Positions 49,785-62,314 of a stretch of 64,000 nucleotides of DNA are shown one piece after another. Position numbers and translations under genes: made by a program. Location of the stretch: positions 86,446,636-86,510,635 of the forward strand of contig CATQJL010000112.1 in assembly GCA_958299035.1 (NCBI GenBank), given 5' to 3'. Under the pieces are notes generated by a model. The model ran no database searches. It saw nothing but the letters and a program-made list of their open reading frames with translations, and was not told the DNA's origin. The DNA comes from Cylicocyclus nassatus (Eukaryota; Nematoda; Chromadorea; Rhabditida; Strongylidae). Positions within the stretch are counted from its first letter, which is position 1. Every line of letters begins with the position of its first letter.

Positions 49785-50449
49785 AAAGCAACCAATCAGT
49801 CAAGCACAAGCTTTGAAGACGGTTATTAATTACGTGCTTCATCGTGTCTCGCTGAAAGCGCGCGCGATTTGAAAGTAAAGCCAAACCTAACAAATGCTTA
49901 CTTACTTATAGCGTAGAGACAAGCATATGGCACCATTTGGGCTGTAGGCATAGAATATTAATTACGGAAGAAGTATTTACATAGGTTTGCAAACTTATGT
50001 GAAGTAATAACTTTTTCAAAATTACCCCTCTTCCAAGCGGCCATTTACGATCTGAGATCATGTTGAGCATATATATGTTTGAGGTTCACGTAAGTTGTGG
50101 ATTTTTCTATCATGAACGAAATATCCGGTTGAGAATCTGTCCTTGAGCATGGGGACATTTTAATATCGTTGCCTTTCCTCTGTTTTTTTTTCATGAATTC
50201 TTCATAATTCGCTTTGTTAGATATCACGCTGCAATGCCAAGCTCAGCGCATGCGTATTATTCAGCTCCACTTTAGATTTTCACTCTTATTCCACATTTTT
50301 CCTTTCAAACTAGCAACCAAACTTTTTTGTTTTCATTTTCTCCCAAATCGATATGTTCCCGATAAGGCTCAGAGGAGACTTCGCAGAATTTTCTGAAGTC
50401 AAGGAGACTTCGTCCAGAAACCCTAAAAACCGACTCATGCCGGACCCTG
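49785..50449. mobile_element. hAT-like repeat copy, left end undefined
   Basis: The sequence is shared along its length with 62315-62962 and ends in a CATGCCGGACCCTG version of the terminus CGTGCCGGGCCCTG. Inserted in the decayed RTE, because RTE sequence resumes within a few bases. The left end is not clear. Confidence 0.5.
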
Positions 50450-51204
50450 GCTCCAAATTATTCTTGGAATTTGTTGTGGCGCACTTTCCGCAGGCTCACA
50501 GTCCTTTCAGCTATCGTGGTCGTAAATTGGGTCTTTCTCGATTGGCCAGTCACAACTTAACAGAGCTTTTCCAACTTATGACCGTCATAAACGACTTCTT
50601 CCTTCTTGCGGCTCTGTGCCACCCTCTTTTTCAGCTTTTGACTGAATCGTACTTTCACATGGGGAGAGTTGATCAGAGCCACTAGGGTAGCAGTTGATGA
50701 TGCTGATGGTTTTGTGACACGGGGTCGTAGAAGGATGCCAGCAGAGGTGGCAAAATTTATGCGGATTGATAAGAAAAACGAACGACAAAGCATAGCTCTG
50801 CATCGTTTCGTGATGGAACTTTTACCATGAGTATCCCATCGCGCAGGTGTTGCTCGTCCTTCTTCCTGTCCGTTTCTTGCAGAGTAAGGACGTAGTACTT
50901 GATGGGACCTACAGCGCTGAAAAGAGCATGGAGGTCATTTGAGCCTTTGTACATAAAGATACGAGGCGTTGCAAATGCGGAGGCAATCTTGGCGTGTTGT
51001 CACAAACGTGTCATTTTTGTTCGATCCACAAGACCCCCTGAGCAATCCGACATCGGGTCCTGTAACTCCGTGTCGGCGAAGGTGTCAATGTGCAAAATGT
51101 TTTTCTTTCCCTCCTGCTGTACGAGTAAGAGACTTTTTCTCGAGAGCAGACTTACATGCCCTCTTGCCTTCCACGGGCGATCGCCGATCCCGACATGGGG
51201 AATA

Positions 51205-52039
51205 GCCCTGGCCATACCGTCAAAAAAATCACCTCGATGCGATTTGTGCAATCGGACAACTGCAATACCCCCTATTTCATGCCGCCAAATTATGCATATC
51301 GGTCGTGCTAGCTGTCCGGCGCGACGGATCGCTGACCGTGTTTTCCTAGGCCATACCTATTCCAGCGATACCGCCGCGATTTGACCGAAATCTTGCGATA
51401 TCGCGTCGCAAGTTTGAAACCTGCGACGGGGCGATATCGCTGGAATTGGAATTCCCTGAAGGTTTTTGAAATAGTTCTTTTCCTTTTCGACTTGCTTTTT
51501 CTGCAGTGATGTTGAAATGTGATGCAGATTTCCTTTTGCACTTCGCAATTGCACTTCTGTCGTGTTGTGATGCGCGTCTTTTCTAATTCGTACCATCAGT
51601 CAAAATGAACATTTTTAATTGTTCGAAACTCGTAATTGAATAACATGCGTAGTATTTAGGCATCTAAATTTCGCGAAAAATCAGCAAAACCGCAATTACA
51701 ACTTAAGAAAATTGCTTTTGCATCTTGTATCTAACACGAAAAGTTGAATGAAGATGTAAATGCGCGAACTAATATGAAATGTTGATGCTGGACGTACTGG
51801 TGTCGAAAAAAGACGAAAAATCTGCAGATGTAAAGAAATCACGCTAAATACTGCTTTTGGATGGCAAAAGAAAACGTAGAACGAGTGCTGAGGTGTGTAT
51901 TTTCACCTTATCGCTGAACAGGTAGGTATGTCCAGAACCCGCGATGAGCGATTTGATAGTCGCGATTTCGTCGCTACAATCACAAAATTCTTCGGCGATG
52001 AAATCGCGACGATGAAATCGCTGTACGTATGGCCAGGGC
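51205..52039. mobile_element. Non-autonomous element with GCCCTGGCCATAC ends and TA duplication
   Basis: The inverted ends GCCCTGGCCATAC are flanked by TA (51203-51204 and 52040-52041), and RTE sequence resumes on both sides. An extra copy of the end, GGCCATACCTATTCCAGCGA, lies near 51349, so another element of the family may be nested. The right part is rich in GCGATTTCG-type motifs. Confidence 0.65.
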
Positions 52040-52288
52040 TAATGGGAAACGGCAGCGATTTTTACCTGAAATCAGTTGGCGGGAAATCTGGCCTCGTCCG
52101 CTTACTAGACATCCAGCCGAAGAATGTCGAATTTCTTCACAGCTAGACCCCTGCCAGAGAAACTCTCGGCTGTACAACAGTTCGACACAGGGCCACCCTC
52201 ACGCCACATTGAGGCAGCGCACCATAATGGGGGATCGAATTTGCTGGCAAATGGCAACGCATTTAAAGCTGTCTATTTGCCAATAGAC

Positions 52289-53536
52289 CAGGGCCGGCCG
52301 GCACGAGGTGGGCAAACGGGGTTTTCCAAAACGAATTATCCTTTGATCCCATTAGATTTTACAAATACCCCCTCGAGCCCAAAAATGACGTTTCGTGCTT
52401 GTGCGACGAGATTACCGGTCACACTTCGCCTAAAAGCGCTCAAAAGCGCCCAAATTGCTCAAATTCCTCAAATTACTCCTCAGCTGTATCAAGATAGAAA
52501 ACAGGAAGAAAAATAAGCAAGAAAAATGATTAAGGAATGAGAAAATATTAAAGAAACGCAGTCATAGGAATGAGAGACGCCGCTCCCGCGCGTATCGATT
52601 GACTGGAGCGCGCTTTCCATCTTAGAAAGCTAGGCTGCTGATGCGATTTTGGGCTCTAACAAGGTCAAGAGGAGGAGTTTCGGAACCAAAATTTCACCAT
52701 GTAGTAAACTTTAGGTGTACAACAGATTTGTGTAAAAATTTTGAAAAAATTATGTGAATTGAGAGTTTTGCCGACCTCAGGTGGGAATTAGGTCGGCAAA
52801 TGCCGACCTAATTTGGAAATTAGTTGAGCACGCTCTTCATTCACATAAGTTTTTCATAATATTTCATGCTTTATTACTTAGTCCTATTGCGCATATACAC
52901 ACCGAATCCCGCGCGATTACGTTACCTCTGCGTTGCAAACGAGCCATTTTTCCATTTCTTTGGTAGCGCAAAATTTTCAGAAAAAAGTTTACCACAACCT
53001 TTAGTCACATAATTTTTCAATGAAACTCCTCAGTTAAGCCCAGCAAGTCCGTGTGCATGTACTTACCAAGTTTCATACCATATCGTTCATCTGCGCATTC
53101 CAAACGAGCCGTTTGAATTCACGTCTTCATTTACCAGTTTTGCGAAAATCTCGGAAAAATGCTAATTACTCGTTCCGTTCACATAAGTTTTTCACAATTT
53201 TTCATACTGTGTTTCCACTAGCCTTTCTCCGTTCGCATACAAAATTTGGTGCCATATCGTTACACATACATTGAGAACTAGTCATGCATGCTGTTACAAA
53301 TAGCATCGGTTGGGCGACGTCGCGCGTGCGGCAATTAGCGACGGCGCGGTCTGACGCGCGCGAACTCCAGCGTTCGCCTGTTGAGGCACATAACATGTCA
53401 AGATAAGTAGCGAGTATGAACTACCAATTTTTCTTCCGGAGCTCTGCTCCGGACCCCGCAAAAACGATTTCCCCTTTGCCTTTTGGCCCCAAAACGATTT
53501 CCAGCTTGTCATTTGCCGACCTCGTGCCGGGCCCTG
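52289..53536. mobile_element. Non-autonomous hAT element with 8-bp target duplication, 1248 bp
   Basis: Left end CAGGGC...CGGCACGAGGT; the right end, inverted, is CAGGGCCCGGCACGAGGT. The 8-bp duplication CAATAGAC is perfect (52281-52288 and 53537-53544). Eight-base duplications and CAGGG ends define hAT elements. No transposase frame remains. Its insertion lies at or in the 5' end of the old RTE copy. Confidence 0.85.
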
Positions 53537-53544
53537 CAATAGAC

Positions 53545-55207
53545 TCGTTGACATTGCGAAGAGACAGGTGATTCGAGCACTAATTTAGTACTTTCTTTTT
53601 GAGTCTGTGAGGTGAGTGGCGCAGCTATGGGGCATCTGACCCACTGTAATCAACGTGCGAACCTCATTCGTCGCTAATAAAACATTCTTATTGGTGTAAG
53701 TAGTTGTCCAACAAGCCGACTAATCAGTAAAATTCAAGCAAAGACCCACGCCATTTAGCACCAATCCCGTCATGTAAATATTACACAACTTATACTACCT
53801 TGAATGAGACAAAGTTGGTTCTTGTACGCCTTTCCCCTCTCTCCTTCACTTATATACAAGTTTGTGCTTGATGATTGTACATTTGAGGGTGTTGAGTAGC
53901 ATAGTGACATGGGGCCCTACAACCCTGTCAGAGCAAGATCTAATCGATCCCGCCCTAAGGTCAAGCAAGACCTCTGCAAATTGTTAATGCAGTTGCCTTG
54001 GTAGATCAAAACACTAGTCCGTAGTAAACCGCCACTCATTTCAGTCTGACTGAGCTGGCCCTTCAGAGGAACATCGTAAACCTAAACCTACGTGAACAAA
54101 TTTGCATGCTTTAGGATGGCAAATTAAGCTGCGAGAGACCGTCCGATCAAGTGCCGCGGTCAGTTCCGCGCTTCCACGTCGAAGTCAGGTTATTGCTGAT
54201 GGAAAGACGGTAAACAGTTGATTCTAGATATCAAAGCATCACTTTTCTTTTTTTTTGCAGAGGAAGCTTTTTCCACAGAAATTTATCCCAACATTTGTAA
54301 GTTTTCTCGAAAATTAAAGTGTTGTTGTTATGTTGATCATGTTAAAGAGCTGCAATTTTGTATGAATCATCCATTTGCTAGGCGAAATTTTTACAAGCGA
54401 TCGTCATCGTTTTTTTAATAATCAAAAGCTCCCTAGCGATGTGGCAAAATGGCGCCGCCAGCAACGCAATACCTCGATTCATGGCCTTGCCGAAGGGCAA
54501 TGTCTTACCCTTCATCAAACCTGCTCAATCGGTAAAGCTGTTGATTTCTTAGAAACAGGTTCATCCTGCCCACAGACTGGTCCGCATCGGGCTCGATGGC
54601 ACTGCTGATACTATACTGAGACGCAAGTTGTGATGATCGAGGTTTATACAGGCCACTAACTTGGTGGCTGATCCAGAGTACTGTAGAGGCTTGCATGCAT
54701 TCGCACTTTTTTGGGGCATGCTCGCAGTGGGTACTGAAGACGCCAAATCCTTTATCCTTTACATATTTTCAGAATTTGCTTTCCTGTCTGTTCAATTACT
54801 AGCTGCTCGTTTTGTTTTTACATATTTTGGAGATTTGCTGTAGGTGTGTAGGTATGAAACAATTGTTGATGCAGTAGTTTTAGCGCGCCGAATAGGAGTA
54901 GAGTAAGAATCACTCTTGTTATGTCTCTTGAAAAGCGTCCTTTAGGGCCGGGTATACTTCTCGCGATTCTCTCAAAGACAAGTATTATGAGTTCATTGCA
55001 TGTCGATCGTTTTGCATTTCGGCTGAGTTAGTTTTCCGACATGAGCAATCGCGACTAACTATCGCAATCAAAATGCAAGATGATCGGCATGCAGTAGACT
55101 TATAACATTGTCTTATTAGGAGAATCGCGAGGCGATGAAATGGAGTGATATATGTCCGGCACTTCAGATACGCTGACGAGGGCGTTGATTTTGGAGGTGT
55201 TGTATCG
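53545..55207. other. Intergenic sequence, possible isolated exon
   Basis: No gene can be built. On the plus strand, TTTTTTTTTGCAG at about 54259 and GTAAGTTTT at about 54298 frame a 37-nt segment with very good splice borders, but I found no convincing partner exons. Confidence 0.3.
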
Positions 55208-55211
55208 TTAA

Positions 55212-55616
55212 AGGCAGCGTCCGAGCAAAATTTCGTTTCTCATGTTTTTGTCGTTTTAGGGCTTTTCCGTGGCCCTGGTTACAGTAATAAAGTCCAGATA
55301 TAATGCCATCAAAACCAATTTCTGGGGACCCTGTTTTGAGGGCACGGACGAGTTTCGGATTGTTTATCCCCTCGGCTCGCCACCAAGGAGTAACTGCAAC
55401 TGCATGGGTGCAGTTGCAATCTGTGCTCTCGATGCGTGAGCACACGTCCTCAGGGGAAGGTTTGTGATACGAGGGCGGTTTGTGATATGTATCACAGGCC
55501 CGTGTCTCCTTTTAGAGGCCACGCCAAAGGATCGGACCAACGCAGATCGGATATTCACGGGCCCGCTTTACAACTATGTGCTAATCTGGGTAGTGGATCG
55601 TGCCTGGACGCCGCCT
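55212..55616. mobile_element. TTAA-type MITE with AGGCA ends (copy 7)
   Basis: Ends AGGCAGCGTCC and, inverted, AGGCGGCGTCC. The flanks are TTAA (55208-55211) and TTGA. At 405 bp it is equal in length to the copy at 27527. Confidence 0.75.
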
Positions 55617-55987
55617 TTGAATCACAGGCTGCCTTTTTAGCTTTTGTAATCATGAGTATTACCTTGCTGATTGAGAAGAAGCTCGCCTTCTTGCCGTACT
55701 CATCTTTTCAATCTGAAAAAAGCAATAGCTTTTCAATCACCTCAATAATGATTCTAGCTGCGCGCATATTTTATGGCAGTGCGACTGATATTCTACTTTC
55801 TTCCAAAAAAGAAATTTGGAACGAACAAACTATACACAGTTTGCGCCAAAACACGCACATCATTGGGATGACCGCTTGACGAACGGCTTCTTAATGACGA
55901 TCTGAATCTGCAAATGAATGCCACCATGCCATTCTCCCAGAATGAGGACAAACAAGCCGAACTCATTATCTTATTCTAGTCATTTGA

Positions 55988-56391
55988 AGGCAGTGGCTCG
56001 GGAAAATCGCCACTGGGGACTTTTCATAGCCTTCACATGACCTTCTGGACCAGCTGGTCAGGTACTGTGGAAATGTAAAAAAAGTATTTTTTGGAGTTTA
56101 CCGGCCTCGCGGATTGCTGGAGAGGCGAGGCGAGGGATTCCCACCATAACCACAAGTGAGTGCAGGATACTTAACTTCACCTGTTTTGGCAGCAATTGGC
56201 TGATCAGCCCAGGGAATCAATACGATACAATTGACGGGAATCCCTCGCCCCGTCTCTCCAGCAATCTCTAAGGTCGGAAAGCACAAAAAAAACACTTTTT
56301 TTGACTTTTCAAGCACAGTCCCTCTCAGCTGGTCCAAATGGCTATGTATTTGTGGAACTTTCCCACTCGCGAATTTCCCGAGCCACTGCTT
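55988..56391. mobile_element. TTAA-type MITE with AGGCA ends (copy 8)
   Basis: Left end AGGCAGTGGCTCGGGAAA; right end, inverted, AAGCAGTGGCTCGGGAAA. The flanks are TTGA and TTAA (56392-56395). Inside is an inverted pair around GAGGCGAGGCGAGGGATTCC, so the whole element can fold. Confidence 0.8.
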
Positions 56392-56527
56392 TTAAGATAA
56401 CGTAAGTATAATGAGGGGTTGAATATCTAGTTTCCACTGTCGTTGTAGTCGCGATGCGAAAGATCGACTGATCTTTGCATTGATCTTTTCTCCTCAAATA
56501 TGCTAGAGTGGTTAGGAGTATAGATAA

Positions 56528-58226
56528 CTAGCTGGCTTACCCGGCTCCGCCCGGCCCTGTCAAAATACTTTGATAAAGTTCCATTCCCTTCGTAGTACAA
56601 CCTTTCCCTGTGCCCACTTCTACATGCAATTCCCTATTCCCGCTGTGTTAGTAGACAGCATGCACCTACCCTCCTTAGCAACCCCCAGCCCCGTAGCTCA
56701 AATTTTGCAAAAAATCAATAAAATCGATAAAATTAAGGGTAATTCTGAAAACTGATAGGGCTACTCGGCTATACGGGCTAAATGTTTCTGTGACGCATCT
56801 TGGCAATGGGGTTGTTTGAGCCGCTGATGACAAATATCGTAGTCATTTCGCGTGGCAGCGGGTAAAAATCATGAACCTGCCTGAAACCTTGGCAGAGATT
56901 CACCTAAAGTGCTGTTTCAAGAATATTGTGCTTAATCCTCACGATAAAGGCGATTCGTGTGGTATAAAAGTTTCCCACGACCATAATGCTTTCTTATGGA
57001 ACCACTGCCGCGCGCGATACACCCTTCGGCGGCTTTTACCTAAGCAAAAACAGGCGAGGGAGATTTGCCGCGTGCGTTACGCGTTGGGACAGGTTATCAA
57101 GATGGCGTTGAAGACCGCCATGCAAAACGACCGTTTCCCCATTACGTGAATATCTGGGATCTAAATTGGCCCGAAAGCGAAAGAATGTCCATTCAAACCC
57201 TGCAACTCACAACAACTTTACAATAATGCGTTATTACAGCGAGCAAGCTCATATCATATTCATAAGCTTTATGCTTGAACCAACAGGTAAGGTTTTGAGC
57301 AAATCTGGAACTTCGACCCATCTACTGCACACCCACCGTAACCCAAGAAAATGCGCCATCCTGCGAAATCAGTATGAAATTCATGTTCAGCGCACTAAAT
57401 GACCACCCTAGACGAAGTTTAAAGCAAATCTATGTTTTCGATCCCATACCGTATAACCACCATAACTCTATGAAAAGGTCTCAATATGCAGAGAGAGAGT
57501 ATGAAATTCGTAAACAGCATGTCGAATAAGTTCTCTGGACCGAACTCCAGCCAAATTTATGGTTTTGACTTCCTACCGTACACCTATCGTAACCACACGG
57601 GGAGACGTTCTGTGGAGAAAGTGTGATATCTGTAATCAGCATGTAAGATAACCTTTATATACGGAGTCTGAGCAATCTAGGACAAAAAGATTTTGGGGCT
57701 CGGATAGCCGAATAGCGCCAAACTAATATCGTATTCGTAATCAGCATGCTCGATTATCCCTCTGGGTCAACTCTCAGCCCCATGCTCAAACTTTGCAAAA
57801 AATGAATAAAATCGATAAAAGTAATGGATAATGCCAAAAAACTGATATTGTATTCGTAATCAGCATGCTCGATTACCCATCTGTGCCAGCTCCCATTCCC
57901 GCATATCAAACTTTACAAAAAATTGATAAAATCGATAAAAGTAATCGATAATCCTACTAATATTGTATTCGGAATCCCCATGCTCACTTACCCGCCTGTG
58001 CCAACTCCCAGCCCCGTAGGTGAACTCTGCAAATAAATCGATAAAAGTCGATAAAATCGATATCGATCGATGACGAAAAGTTGCCTATGACACCCCCGGG
58101 ACCCGAAGTGTATGTGTGCCAAGTTTGGTCCGGATCGGTTCAGAAATGAAATTTTCCATTCGGAACATACGTACGCACAGACATACAGACATACAGACAA
58201 ACAGACATTCAGCTTTATATATAAGA
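56528..58226 (-). mobile_element. Helitron-like element, 1.7 kb, both ends present
   Basis: On the minus strand it starts TCTTATATATAAAGCTGAAT and ends with the GC hairpin and CCAGCTAG, between A and T. It encodes no helicase. The 57.7-58.1 kb part holds three tandem units of about 126 bp (CAGCATGCTCGATTA...AAATCGATAAAAGTAAT...). The 57.3-57.65 kb part holds a different, weaker repeat around GAAATTC and CAGCATG. Confidence 0.75.
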
Positions 58227-58582
58227 TCAAGGAAACTCAAGTCGTGAAACTGCAATAATCCTAATAGAGTGAAAATTCCGGTAAATGTAGCGTAACATAG
58301 AGTTTATAACATGAGGCATAGATGCGTCCACTCCGCACATGCATGAACCGCGGACTCAATGTTCACACAACAAGTGAGTAGGCAAACATTGTAGCAGCGG
58401 AGTGACATCGACTATGACGAAAACGAATTATCAAGACAAGAGAAAGAAATCTACGATAAAATTTTGAAGGATAATGGACTCATTAAAGCCTGTGTATTTT
58501 CCATGAAACACCGTTAACTTGGATACCATTTTTATTATATGTTTTATGTGACTGCGCATGTTCATATCCATTAGTAGAAATA

Positions 58583-59526
58583 TTAGGTTGTTACATAAGT
58601 CTTGTTACACTTAACTTCTAACGGCGATAGGTCATACACCTCATAGTCTTTGCAGGACTCCAAGGTACCATTCGATGGAGCAAAGCAAACTCTACAAGAT
58701 GGTCTGCAAAAGTTCACACCAGCTCCGACCCACGTAAGTTTGCACCCAAAATCTGAGTCGTACTGAAATTCAAAAAATCGCGAAAAATTCATATCTTTGT
58801 TCAAACAAATCTTACGGATCTCCAACTTGCTCACAAAAATTGCCCACTATATCAAACACTCATATGTACTGCTGTATTTTTTCCTTATCTAGAAATCGAG
58901 AAAAAGAATTTTTTTAGTTTTTACAGAAATGAAGCTATGCTGTTTCTATTCATGTAGCTGTATACTACAAGCTCTTAAAAGTATGACCGTAAATTTTCAG
59001 CTTCCCAGAAGCCCTAGTTTTCGAAAATTACCTAATTTAGCATTGAACACCCGAGTGATAAAAGCTAAATTTGGTATTTTTCAAAAACCAGAGCTTCTGA
59101 AAAGCTGAAAACTTACGGTTATATTTTTAAGGGCTTGTAGTATACAGCTACATGAAAAGAAACAGCATAGATTCGTTTTTGTAAAAACTAAGAAAGATTC
59201 TTTTTCTCGATTTCTAGATAAGGAAAAAATACAGCAACGGTACATATGAGTGTTTGTTATAGTGGGCAATTTTTGTGAGCGAGTTGGAGATCCGTAGGAT
59301 TCGCTTGAACAAAGATATGAATTTTTCGCGATTTTTTGAATTTCAATACGATTCAGATTTTGGGTGCAAACTTACGGTGGTCGGAGCTGGTGCGAACTTT
59401 TGCAAACCGTCTTGTAAAGCTTGCTTTGCTCTATCGAATGGTACCTTCGAGTCCTGCAAAGACTATGAGGTGTGTGACTTACCGCCATTAGAGCTTAAGT
59501 GTAACAAGACATATGTAATAACCTAA
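58583..59526. mobile_element. Foldback element with TA duplication and a mirrored 83-codon ORF
   Basis: Arms 58583-59041 and 59066-59526 are inverted repeats around a loop of about 24 nt. The ends read TTAGGTTGTTACATAAGT and are flanked by TA. Each arm carries an open 83-codon frame pointing outwards (58834-58583 minus, 59275-59526 plus). The two products differ at 14 residues with no stop in either, and the stop codon TAA is the last three bases of the element. The products are Cys-rich (GCKLT, NFC-PSC, ESCKDYEV, KCNKTY). I do not recognise the family; the cysteine spacing is only loosely like DSL or EGF modules. The right edge is two bases from the TA of the next element. Confidence 0.85.
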
Positions 59527-59530
59527 TATA

Positions 59531-60448
59531 TTAGGTTGGTGCAAAAGTAATGCGCGTTTTGCGAGTTCTCAGTTTGACGTGTTATAACTTTCTAAAAAAT
59601 CTAAATTTTCCAATGCGGTAAAAAAAAATTAGAGGCACCAAGCCTTTTTCAATACAGCGCACATCTCCCTGTACTCATCTCTCCAACGGGCAGAAAAATA
59701 TGGACTGACAAGCAGAAAAAGTTCTTTTCTGAAACTTCAAATTTAACTGATCATAGCTTTCTTCAGAATATGTCAATATAGATAACAAATAGCCTATGTT
59801 GTAGCCGAAAGCCTGTAGTACAAAAAAAGTGGAGAAGGCCAAACAGAGAGAATGTGCGAAGAGGAAAAAAATTCAAAACCTAAATTGCCCGCTTTCTGGA
59901 CATTTTTTCGCAGGCGTAAAAACTCCAAAATATGGAATTTTTTTAGATTTCTGCGTAACGAACAGATACACAATTCTGTAAAAACTGCCAGTAGGAGGCC
60001 TACCCTTACGCTTACAGAAATGAGCAAAGGTTTGGTAATTGCCTTCTTCAAAGGGAATTTATGGATCAGAGAATGATCAAAACAACTGCCCACGTTGAGG
60101 AGCCGAAATCTTAGCCCAGGTAATTTCTGAGAAAATAGTAAAATGTGCATAATGTAGACAATTTCCATTAAATATATTAGCTAAAGTTTCGAAAGTTTGC
60201 TTTTATTCGGGCTTGATTTCTGGCCAGAGAAGTAAATGCAATAAAATTCTGGTTTTGAGTGCGGCTGTGTGAAGCTCCCATATTTTTTTCCCAATGCAGC
60301 TAGAAGCTCGTTTCAACCATCATTGGATAGAGAATGAAAGGAGCTTCCTGAGAGTGTGCTAAGTTTATTCAAAAAAGAAAGTTTGGTGGAGAAAAGTTGT
60401 CCTAAACCAAGGGCTAGAAAAACGCGCATTACTTTTGCACCAACCTAA
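59531..60448. mobile_element. Mariner-type MITE, 918 bp
   Basis: The inverted ends TTAGGTTGGTGCAAAAGTAA are flanked by TA. Same family as 12199-13114, in opposite orientation (shared inner segments such as CTCAAAACCAGA and TCTGGCCAGAA). It starts four bases (TATA) after the preceding foldback. Confidence 0.85.
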
Positions 60449-61389
60449 TATATATGAGATCGTAGGAAGCCTTTAACGGTGCATTTGCAATTTTCTATCA
60501 TTCTTATTTGATGTAGTCTCTCAAGCTCTTTTGCAAGCTCTCTTACTCGTGTCCAAAAACTTTGTGAGTAGCGATTAACACTATTATCTACTCAGTATCG
60601 GCCATAATGATGTAAATGATGTATCGCCGCTAGCCGACGGCTCAAGTAGGATCTTTTTGTAGTTCATTCATCTTACAAGGAAGGTCCGATTGGTCGAAGT
60701 AACCTACCAATTAAGTCTTTAAAAAAGTGCATAAAACGTTAATTCCAAATCTGATTTCATTACTGCCGAGCGCCTCCGCCTGCCGAGTTATGAATATTTT
60801 TTTGCGAAAAATGAGCGCATAATCTAGGTAGAATCAAAATTTACGGCCTTTTCAGCGCTCAAATGGAGCACTGTTAAGTATGAGTGTTTTGGACAGAAGG
60901 TATCGTTCAAATAGAGTGCTTTGATAATCAACATTTCATCAATTGAGCAATCTTGGCGAATTTTTTTTTTGATGTTGCATTCATTTTTCAATTCAAAAAC
61001 CGATCATAACTCAACGTCCAGAGGCGCTCGGCAGATAAAGAAGGCAGATTTGGAATAAGCGTTTGATGCTAGTCGTATCAATTTCACGGGAAAAGGCCAC
61101 TTAGACCAAACGGACCTCCCTTCTTAGTTAGAAAGGTCACTTGCTTTTTGCCTGTCTCCTTGCTAATGAGTAGTTGTTGGGAACTGATTTTCTTAAGGTC
61201 GGCGAATATCAACTACCTTACCTAAGATGTTTCCCAGTACTAGCTGCTCTGCGAAACTCTGCCGAACCTTACACACAAACCAAAGCGTAGCTAAGGACAT
61301 GCTTGCAAAGGAATGGTCAGTTGTCGATGACTATCCCCAAACTGTAAACCGGTGGACGTGGGAAGAACTCTACCTCCAGATCCACCTTT
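60449..61389. other. Intergenic sequence, nothing recognised
   Basis: No supported gene. The right end is probably more of the decayed Penelope-like element, but no motif is readable there. Confidence 0.3.
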
Positions 61390-61836
61390 TTACCTGCTCA
61401 AATTTTCTAGAAAAGGAATTATAAGCTTCCATGTTCGACTATCCATAAATCTTGTCATAGCTGTAATCTTCTCGGTCCAAGATTGGTACAGGACTTTGTC
61501 GCGCAGAATACAGACTAACGTTTCGATGAACTCGCCTTCTACAGAGTCAGAAAAGCCGAAAACACATAAGTAAACTACCCGATCAAACATCTCGTCGACT
61601 TCCCTGTCGAACGGACAAATCACACAATTAGGAGTTGTACAGAGACGATCATATTCCCGGTTTCGTACTAGCCGCTGTTTAAGGTTTGCGGACGGAATGT
61701 CGACGATCCTCACCACATCGTTAAGGTCTGGCTTGATGAAGTAGTCTGCGAACAGCCCTACTAAACTTTTCTGAGATGTGATGGGAGTGATAAGCCATTT
61801 TAAGATTGTCCCGGAAGTTTTGTCGGTTTTTTTCAT
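61390..61836 (-). pseudogene. Penelope-like element remnant, region before the GIY-YIG domain
   Basis: The minus-strand frame contains RLVRNREYDRLCTTPNCVIC, then PFDREVD and VVYLC, the Cys-rich lead-in to a GIY-YIG nuclease as in the 3.5-5.1 kb remnant. The expected conserved core after VVYL is no longer readable. No other part of the element was found nearby. Family assignment is from memory. Confidence 0.55.
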
Positions 61837-62314
61837 CGATCAGTAAAACTCGCAGAACATCTATTCAAAAACGACCTAGGTAACATTTAGTTCAATTTTT
61901 TATTCTTTTTAAGCTATATTTGCTTTCTGATTTGCGCTGCCTTCGCGATTTGGAAAATCCGCGGCTTGTTGATCATGTTTACCACGCAAGAGTACGAGTT
62001 CAATAACAATTAGGTTTCGACTCGCAGTAACTCTCAGATCTTTCATGTTTTTGCTGCAGTGGGTGTTTTATGACTTTGCCAAAAATCGAGATCTCCGAAG
62101 AAATAATTGCAGATGAGGAAAATCTAAAACACTATAGTATAGTCCGAGATTTGCTTTATTTGCACCATCTGATATATAAAGAAACGTAAGCGAGGTGCGG
62201 TCCCGAAGCGCGCGCATGCCATCAGGGCCCACGAATCGTCTGGAAGCAGGCTGGACTTCGTTTTTGGAGCAAAAGGCGAAGGAAATATCGTTTTCGACCA
62301 GTCGTAGCCGAGCA
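61837..62314. other. Intergenic sequence, nothing recognised
   Basis: A CAGGGCCCACG motif at 62226 resembles a hAT end, but its flanking bases do not match those after the right end at 62962. Confidence 0.3.

Larger units (their letters stand above)
49295..52280 (-). pseudogene. Decayed RTE-type retrotransposon copy, interrupted by later insertions
   Basis: Segments match the RTE element at 37.58-40.95 kb in order. Reverse transcriptase (CVLYKLFTNIIHSRI) lies near 49330-49390, the preceding segment at 49400-49780, endonuclease-side sequence at 50455-51200 (LALQET-like and NCY motifs), and 5' sequence at 52042-52270 (CAGTTCGACAC-type). It is truncated at the 3' side and full of stops. Gaps coincide with a hAT-like insertion (about 49785-50449) and a TA-flanked element (51205-52039). 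It is much older than the other copy. Confidence 0.7.
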
